From positions 1 through 61,517 of IMG/VR virus record IMGVR_UViG_3300030389_004959: a DNA stretch of 61,517 nucleotides. One strand, 5' to 3'. This stretch comes from a virus. A program made the position numbers and the translations under genes. The stretch's first letter is position 1. The number at the start of each line of letters is the position of its first letter. Under the pieces are notes generated by a model that ran no database searches, had not been told where the DNA came from, and was given only the letters and a program-made list of their open reading frames with translations. This document shows, piece after piece, positions 57,081 to 61,517 of this stretch.

Positions 57081-57446
57081 ATGACACTCAAGGTAACGGG
57101 ATTTGAGTCTGCAGGTGCATCGTACAAAATCGTCAGTGATTCGGACTCAGACGAAAACCCTGAGTTGGACGTCACTGGGGCATCTGGAAAGATCTACTCA
57201 ATCGATATTAGCAACGGTGCGGGAACCAACACCTCCTACACAAAATTTAAGCTCACCTCTGGCACTGTGGCGGCCGGAACTACCGAGCCTGACATGATGC
57301 TGGTTGCTCCACCAAGCTCAGCAAAGCAGTACGTATTTCCTGCAGGTCTGGATTTTACTCAGTTGAGTTTTTGGACGACACGGAATCCTGCTACATCGGA
57401 TCAGACTGCTCCAAACACAACTATCGTTACCATTCTTTGTTCCTGA
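57081..57446 (+). CDS. Small beta-sandwich protein, family member 3
   Basis: A 121-residue protein with TTGGAG before ATG 57081; a GTG/TTG start further up would cross the promoter. Pattern: KIYSIDISNGAGTNTSYTKF, KLTSGTVAAGTTEPDMMLVA, PPSSAKQYVFPAGLDFTQLS, FWTTRNPATSDQTAP, then TTIVTILCS. It follows the same blocks as the two genes at 45650-46420. It is located far from the virion genes, under its own promoter in the leftward block. A virion-type protein in such a place looks like a moron-like acquisition. Confidence 0.7.
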   Translation: MTLKVTGFESAGASYKIVSDSDSDENPELDVTGASGKIYSIDISNGAGTNTSYTKFKLTSGTVAAGTTEPDMMLVAPPSSAKQYVFPAGLDFTQLSFWTTRNPATSDQTAPNTTIVTILCS

Positions 57447-57453
57447 GGTTCCC

Positions 57454-57822
57454 ATGGCAGTCACGACCAGCACAGCATCCAATCCACTCGTAGTCAACAT
57501 CGTCACGGACCTCGACTCTGATACCACAGTTGAAACTGCTGCAACTACCGCTCAGAATCTATTTTTTGTGGAAGTAACGAATCCAAACACAGTTGCGGTG
57601 TACACCAAGTTTTTTCAGGCATCGAGCAACTCGTCAATCTCAGGTCAGCACTACATTCAGTTGTACTGCCCCGCAAACACAACTTGCTACACATACATCC
57701 CGGTTTCGACTCCTATCTCAACGGGTCTCGAGTTCTACTCTTCAATCAACCCCGGAGCGTTGAACTCGCAAACAAATCCGACTGAAGATGTGATTGTAAA
57801 GATCGGTCTGACCGGACAATAG
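57454..57822 (+). CDS. Small beta-sandwich protein, family member 4
   Basis: A 122-residue protein 7 nt after member 3 (GAGG before ATG). Blocks: NLFFVEVTNPNTVAVYTKFF, SSISGQHYIQLYCPANTTCY, TYIPVSTPISTGLEFYSSIN, then EDVIVKIGLTGQ. VYTKFF corresponds to SYTKFK in member 3 and to YFKFF in member 1. Its stop is 1 nt from the stop of the convergent PAPS-reductase-like gene. Confidence 0.7.
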   Translation: MAVTTSTASNPLVVNIVTDLDSDTTVETAATTAQNLFFVEVTNPNTVAVYTKFFQASSNSSISGQHYIQLYCPANTTCYTYIPVSTPISTGLEFYSSINPGALNSQTNPTEDVIVKIGLTGQ

Positions 57823-57823
57823 T

Positions 57824-58816
57824 TTAGTCTTTCGACTCCCCTGCGGTGTCACACATACCCCATCGGACGCATCCCATTTCTCCGGGGGGAGCTGCGAACA
57901 ACTCGAACTGTTTGCCACCCCATTTCGTTCGTGACCATTCGACCACTCGTTTGATGGGCCAAGTGTCCCCATTTCGTTTTCCCGTCTCTGGGTCGGGTCT
58001 ACTTGTCGGGTTCTGAAACCACGTCGGAGGATTCAGCCCCAGAGAATCAATCGATTCTCCTCGAGCTTCGTACCGTGCAATCGCCAACTGATGTACGTCT
58101 CGTTCAAGATCCGCGAGAAGTTCAATCCGCTCTGGAAAGTTTGCTGCCATCATTCGAATCTCGCTTTTGCGAGCAAACACGCAAGGGTAGCACCCTACCC
58201 GTTCAGAAGGATTTTTACCCAAGTACAACGGGTTGGGTCTGACCCCATACTTTTGATGAATCTCGATAACGTCTTCGACTTTCCATTTATGAATGGGTCG
58301 CCATACTTCACAGTCAAAAGTGTCCGACCACTCCCATTCGTCCATGGCGGCACGGGATGCAGACTCTTGTGCACGTATTCCAACGACGTTCAGCGGCTCA
58401 TCTTCCATGTTCTTGAGGTAGTCTCGAGCTGGGAACACTTTGACCGATTGGGTGCACCATCGACGGATTCGACTGGGAAACATGCCTTTGTGAATCACCC
58501 AGCGAACCATCGGAGAGTACCAGCCAAGACGTTTTTCATACTTTTGCGCCAAGGCCTCGAGCTCTGGCGTGGCCAACTCTTTCTTCGCCACCAGACGTTT
58601 GATTGGACCTACGACGTCAGGAAGGTAGTTCTCAACGTAATCGTAGGTATCAGGGTGCTCCCATCCTGTATCGAAGAAGATGGCCTCATAGTCGAGACCA
58701 AGCTCCTTCATATACAGACATGCAGCCGTGGAGTCCTTCCCTCCACTGACTGAAACCACAACAGTGCGGTCTCCGATTTTTTCTTTGACCTCTTCAATGT
58801 CGTGGTAGTCGATCAT
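57824..58816 (-). CDS. Phage PAPS-reductase-like (CysH/DndC-type) protein
   Basis: A 330-residue PP-loop protein: VSVSGGKDST (residues 22-30), FFDTGWEHPDTYDYVE, RWCTQSVKV (C121), VVGIRAQESASRA, and GCYPCVFARKSEI (C209, C212). The three cysteines could ligate an iron-sulfur cluster together with another ligand. Phage members of this superfamily are annotated as phosphoadenosine phosphosulfate reductases; real substrates are mostly unknown, and some relatives (DndC) work in DNA phosphorothioation. It begins at TAATG overlapping ssb, suggesting a link with DNA rather than sulfate assimilation. That last point is inference. Confidence 0.85.
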   Translation of the reverse strand: MIDYHDIEEVKEKIGDRTVVVSVSGGKDSTAACLYMKELGLDYEAIFFDTGWEHPDTYDYVENYLPDVVGPIKRLVAKKELATPELEALAQKYEKRLGWYSPMVRWVIHKGMFPSRIRRWCTQSVKVFPARDYLKNMEDEPLNVVGIRAQESASRAAMDEWEWSDTFDCEVWRPIHKWKVEDVIEIHQKYGVRPNPLYLGKNPSERVGCYPCVFARKSEIRMMAANFPERIELLADLERDVHQLAIARYEARGESIDSLGLNPPTWFQNPTSRPDPETGKRNGDTWPIKRVVEWSRTKWGGKQFELFAAPPGEMGCVRWGMCDTAGESKD

Positions 58817-59205
58817 TAGAACGGAATCTCTTCACCCATGCCACCAACAGGAGGTCGTGGAGCAGGTTGTTCAATGTTTTGTTTGTCGGGACGACTCAAA
58901 AACTCCACACGATCGGCAACAATCTCCGTTGTTTTGCGTGGATTGCCTTGTTTGTCTTCGAATGAACGATTTTGAATCCGACCTTCGACAATAACCTTGG
59001 ACCCTTTGTCCAAAAACTTGCTGCAGTTGTCTGCTTGATTGCCAAACACGACAATCCGATGCCAATCAGTCTGATCGACCCACTCATCGCCTTTTTTTAC
59101 GCGATTATTCGTCGCAACACTGAAGTTACACACGCTTGTTCCGCTGTTTGCCTTGCGTAGGTCGGGCGCTTGGCCCAAGTTGCCACTGATAAAGACCCTA
59201 TTCAT
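58816..59205 (-). CDS. ssb: Single-stranded DNA-binding protein
   Basis: A 129-residue SSB: MNRVFISGNLGQAPDLRKAN, SVCNFSVATNNRVKKGDEWV, DWHRIVVFGNQADNCSKFLD, GSKVIVEGRIQNRSFEDKQG are the OB-fold blocks, with a short linker and the acidic tip GEEIPF. The tip is the docking site for partner enzymes. GGAG lies 5 nt before ATG. It works with RecT, primase and helicase in replication. Confidence 0.97.
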   Translation of the reverse strand: MNRVFISGNLGQAPDLRKANSGTSVCNFSVATNNRVKKGDEWVDQTDWHRIVVFGNQADNCSKFLDKGSKVIVEGRIQNRSFEDKQGNPRKTTEIVADRVEFLSRPDKQNIEQPAPRPPVGGMGEEIPF

Positions 59206-59214
59206 AGTCTCTCC

Positions 59215-59493
59215 TTAGTTGGTGGGTGTTCTCTTGCTTGTTTGTTGTATCAACTCTGTTGGCGCGTGGCCAACAGATGATTCTCGAATCATTTCGCGCA
59301 CATCATCCAATAAAAGTTCTGCAGTCAGCTCACGGTGATGACATACGGTGCATTTTCGAAGCCTGATCACAAAATCCATCGTATACCAAGCAACAACGGC
59401 AGATCCTTTCTTTACTTCGGCGCCCTTACCGGGTTTGCATGGACTTCGTGTCCCTATCACCTTTGTTTTGCCGCCACATCGACTACAGACCAT
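59215..59493 (-). CDS. Small NrdR-like zinc-ribbon protein
   Basis: A 92-residue protein. I take ATG 59493 (GAGG upstream, inside the helicase 3' end); a longer TTG start at 59511 is possible. The ribbon is MVCSRCGGKTKVIGTRSP with RLRKCTVCHHRELTAE, the N-terminal pattern of NrdR repressors, but the ATP-cone of NrdR is absent. Stand-alone ribbons of this kind occur in phages as putative DNA-binding or adaptor proteins. The C-terminal 30 residues are helical and then disordered. Confidence 0.72.
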   Translation of the reverse strand: MVCSRCGGKTKVIGTRSPCKPGKGAEVKKGSAVVAWYTMDFVIRLRKCTVCHHRELTAELLLDDVREMIRESSVGHAPTELIQQTSKRTPTN

Positions 59494-60916
59494 GCTCACA
59501 GACCTCTGCAATCGATTTCACCTTGCAACCAAGATCTGTGTAGAGTTTTTGACGCTTCTTATGCATGTTGTACAGCCACGGTGCGGCGTCCACCATGTCG
59601 ATTACGATCGGAAGTTTCTTGTTTGGAGCGTATCGCATGATTCGTCCGATGCGTTGTTGTATGCGTCCCATCGATTTGGTCGGCGTCGTCAGAATCAACG
59701 TATCGAGTCCGGGCAGATCCAGCCCTTCATCTGCAACTGACGTGGCGAACAATGCTTTAATTTGACGATCTTCAGCAGCCTTGAGCGTTTCACGACGTTG
59801 CTTTTTGGTCATCGCACCTACAAGTGTCGCAGAGGGGATGCCCGATTCTGCGCTGGTCTCAGCCAACTCAATGCAGTGCTTCACTCGGCCGGAAAGAACC
59901 AACACTTGGCGACCTTGTCCAACGTGACTGTGAATCAACTTCATGATCATCTCATTGCGATTTTCGTCTCCACACATCTGATTGATTTGACGACCCCAGT
60001 CAGAGTGAGGGAGAGGTTCCCAATAGGTTGGAAAGAACTTCACCATCGGCGAAAGAACGCGCCCCTCATCGATCAAATCTTTCGTTTGAATCTGCTTCAC
60101 AGCAGCTCCGAAGTGCCAGTACATGATGTCGCTGAGACCATCAGGTCGGTCTGGAGTGGCAGTCAACGCGAGTCGATAGCTCGCAGGCATCCCAAACATC
60201 ACAGCACTGAACGTGGTCGCAGGAACGTGGTGGGCCTCATCGACAATGCACAGACCAAACTGCTTTCCGAAGCTCAGCAAATCATCGAAGCGCATCCGTG
60301 CCAAGGTCTGAAAGCTTGCAACGACAATGTCCCCAGAGTCATCCTTCTTTCCATTCCCATAAAGTGTGACGTGCGGGGGTTTGATTCCGGTCCCCGACTT
60401 CAACTGGGCATTGATTCGCTCTGTCCACTGGCTCGCCAAGTCTGCTGTATGGACCAGCACGATTGTTTTGACGCCTTTGCACTTTGTAATCGCACCCAGA
60501 CCCATCATTGTCTTTCCCGCCCCACAGGGCGCCACGATGATGCCATTACGATGAGCTCTGATCCAACGATCCACAGCGTCGTTTTGATAATCCCGCAACG
60601 ATATTCCATCTGCGAACTCGTATGGCTGGATGTCATCCATCATCCCGGTCCGAAAAAGCATCTTCAGTTTGTAGGGAGACATGTCGATTCCTCTCGGAAT
60701 CATCAATCCTCCACCCCACGAATGCCAGAGCGGGATTGTCTGACATGCATGAATGTGCTTGGGCGGCATAGAAACGTACTTGTTCTTGGCATGCAAAGCC
60801 TGAGCCTGAGCAAAAGCAGGGTTCTTGCATTTGTATTTGTTCTTCAGCTCATCAATGTAGGGGCATCCCGGCTCAAGGAAGTACCCTCCACTTACTACGC
60901 AGCGGTGATCGTTCAT
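59483..60916 (-). CDS. SF2 DEAH-box helicase
   Basis: A 477-residue helicase. ATG 60916 (AGAGG 7 nt upstream) is preferred to an in-frame start at 60964. Motifs: Q-like LRDYQNDAV (108-116), Walker A PCGAGKT (130-136), DEAHH (225-229), LTATPDR (250-256), and motif VI QRIGRIMR (420-427). This is the compact SF2 type used in phage replication/recombination (UvsW/RadD-like organisation). An N-terminal extension of about 100 residues contains Cys/His pairs (HRCVVSGGYFLEPGC; HIHACQTIPLWHSW) that may add a zinc or binding module. It is coupled to the zinc-ribbon gene. Confidence 0.93.
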   Translation of the reverse strand: MNDHRCVVSGGYFLEPGCPYIDELKNKYKCKNPAFAQAQALHAKNKYVSMPPKHIHACQTIPLWHSWGGGLMIPRGIDMSPYKLKMLFRTGMMDDIQPYEFADGISLRDYQNDAVDRWIRAHRNGIIVAPCGAGKTMMGLGAITKCKGVKTIVLVHTADLASQWTERINAQLKSGTGIKPPHVTLYGNGKKDDSGDIVVASFQTLARMRFDDLLSFGKQFGLCIVDEAHHVPATTFSAVMFGMPASYRLALTATPDRPDGLSDIMYWHFGAAVKQIQTKDLIDEGRVLSPMVKFFPTYWEPLPHSDWGRQINQMCGDENRNEMIMKLIHSHVGQGRQVLVLSGRVKHCIELAETSAESGIPSATLVGAMTKKQRRETLKAAEDRQIKALFATSVADEGLDLPGLDTLILTTPTKSMGRIQQRIGRIMRYAPNKKLPIVIDMVDAAPWLYNMHKKRQKLYTDLGCKVKSIAEVCEHGL

Positions 60917-60990
60917 GGTGTGTCCTCTTGAAATGAATCCCGTTGCCGCAATACTTCTACTCACACGGGATGGGTGAGGTAAGGATACTC

Positions 60991-61017
60991 CTCGGTCCTG
61001 CTCCCATGGTGACCGAG
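60991..61017 (-). terminator. Hairpin between the acidic protein and helicase genes
   Basis: CTCGGTC (60991-60997) pairs perfectly with GACCGAG (61011-61017), leaving a 13-nt loop, in the 158-nt gap between the leftward stop at 61075 and the helicase start. No T-run follows on the leftward strand. It could be an attenuator. I see no convincing promoter in the gap. Confidence 0.4.
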
Positions 61018-61074
61018 ACTATCGAGTGGTCCGTTGCGACTGCCTTCACACTCGATACAACAATGAAATGAATA

Positions 61075-61517
61075 CTATTTACTGATAGCCGAAATCACTT
61101 GATCGACATTGGAAACGTACAGAGCAAAGATCTCTTCGTCATTGTCCCACTCCAACATCCTCTTCTGACCATCAATCATCACAAACGTCATGGTCTTGTC
61201 GGAAAAGACGTCGAACTCTTCAACATCTTCAGTTCCGTTTGATTCATCTACAATCTTTACGAACGATCTAGATGACTCAGGCTCTGGCTCCGCTCCGTCG
61301 GTAAACCCCTCAGACATGTCAGGCCACGGAATATCATCGTCGATTTCGTCATCGATGTCCTTCTCTGACAGTCGCGGCAGCGTTGAGGCGATTTCAACTG
61401 GAATCTCTTCCTCGTCAGTGTCCGCTACCATCTCATGGCGCTTGCGAAGAAGAACATCCTCTGGATCAATCAATGGTGCCGAAGTCGTTCCGAACGTGAA
61501 GTCTGAGGTCGGGTGCC
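61075..61517 (-). CDS. Acidic hypothetical protein cut by right window edge
   Basis: The frame ending at 61075 stays open to the window edge, so at least 146 residues are present and the start is outside or unclear; a TTG at 61473 is a weak internal option with no clear ribosome site. The protein is very acidic (DTDEEEIPVEIAS; EKDIDDEIDDDIPWPDMSEG) and has a small C-terminal domain (KTMTFVMIDGQKRMLEWDND). Function unknown. It may be a DNA-mimic or adaptor type, judged only by charge. It is on the same strand as the partial gene at 1-116. Confidence 0.6.
   Translation of the reverse strand, partial: HPTSDFTFGTTSAPLIDPEDVLLRKRHEMVADTDEEEIPVEIASTLPRLSEKDIDDEIDDDIPWPDMSEGFTDGAEPEPESSRSFVKIVDESNGTEDVEEFDVFSDKTMTFVMIDGQKRMLEWDNDEEIFALYVSNVDQVISAISK

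Noticed and set aside
59762-60931. 389-residue rightward open frame
   Set aside because: It is the mirror of the SF2 helicase, whose motifs are unambiguous on the minus strand; the rightward translation shows no domain.

Overview
The window reads as a nearly complete genome of a tailed double-stranded DNA phage, most likely a short-tailed (podovirus-like) phage of a Gram-negative, probably aquatic bacterium. The basis is a full head set (HNH protein, terminase small and large subunits, portal, scaffold, major capsid, decoration-like protein), a tail-adaptor and nozzle-like pair, several very large alanine/glycine-rich virion proteins of the ejected type, a fibre with the ELEILDG/AELNKLDG repeats common in marine phages, and no tape measure, sheath or tail-tube gene. 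Genes are packed tightly with 1-14 nt overlaps, ATG/GTG/TTG starts, AGGAG-type ribosome sites and sigma70-like promoters. I see no DNA polymerase, RNA polymerase, integrase or tRNA, so the phage appears to depend on host polymerases, and a temperate lifestyle is not supported.

Layout. 1-1426: CpG-rich leftward genes of unknown function, ending at a strong hairpin and a CGCGCG tract. 1427-1778: a 352-nt gene-free divergent region with a leftward promoter, a diverged direct duplication and two hairpins; it is a candidate control region or origin. 1779-3802: a CpG-poor rightward cassette of three unrecognised proteins plus a RusA Holliday-junction resolvase, closed by a strong terminator. 3972-12021: a methionine-rich protein, five tiny lysine-rich proteins, a basic 176-aa protein, a 1793-aa virion protein with an HEILHH motif, and an HNH-like protein. 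12093-24708: packaging, head and tail-adaptor genes. 24710-40410: three tandem paralogous appendage proteins, then putative internal/ejection proteins up to 2415 aa. 40500-46420: lectin-like and fibre genes, a sialidase-like propeller and two small beta-sandwich proteins. 46423-49057: a lysis-type cassette with a YkuD-like cell-wall enzyme, a holin-like protein and several membrane-anchored coiled coils.

49142-61517 is mainly leftward and holds replication and recombination genes: two DUF2589-type proteins, RecT, YqaJ/lambda-type exonuclease, VirE-type ATPase, DnaG-like primase, PAPS-reductase-like protein, SSB, a zinc ribbon and an SF2 helicase. Two rightward islands interrupt this block. 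One carries an HTH regulator and a protein with a histone-H1-like tail. The other carries two proteins related to the small beta-sandwich pair of the late region. Both islands start in divergent promoter regions that share an AAATGTAG half-site, which suggests common control by the two small HTH proteins.

The least explained parts are the 1779-3375 cassette and its structured leader, the small basic protein cluster, the dispersed beta-sandwich family with its own regulated promoter, and a recurring ACCCTTCCCC leader element in front of capsid, fibre and primase genes. All calls are from reading the sequence and from memory of families; no search was run.
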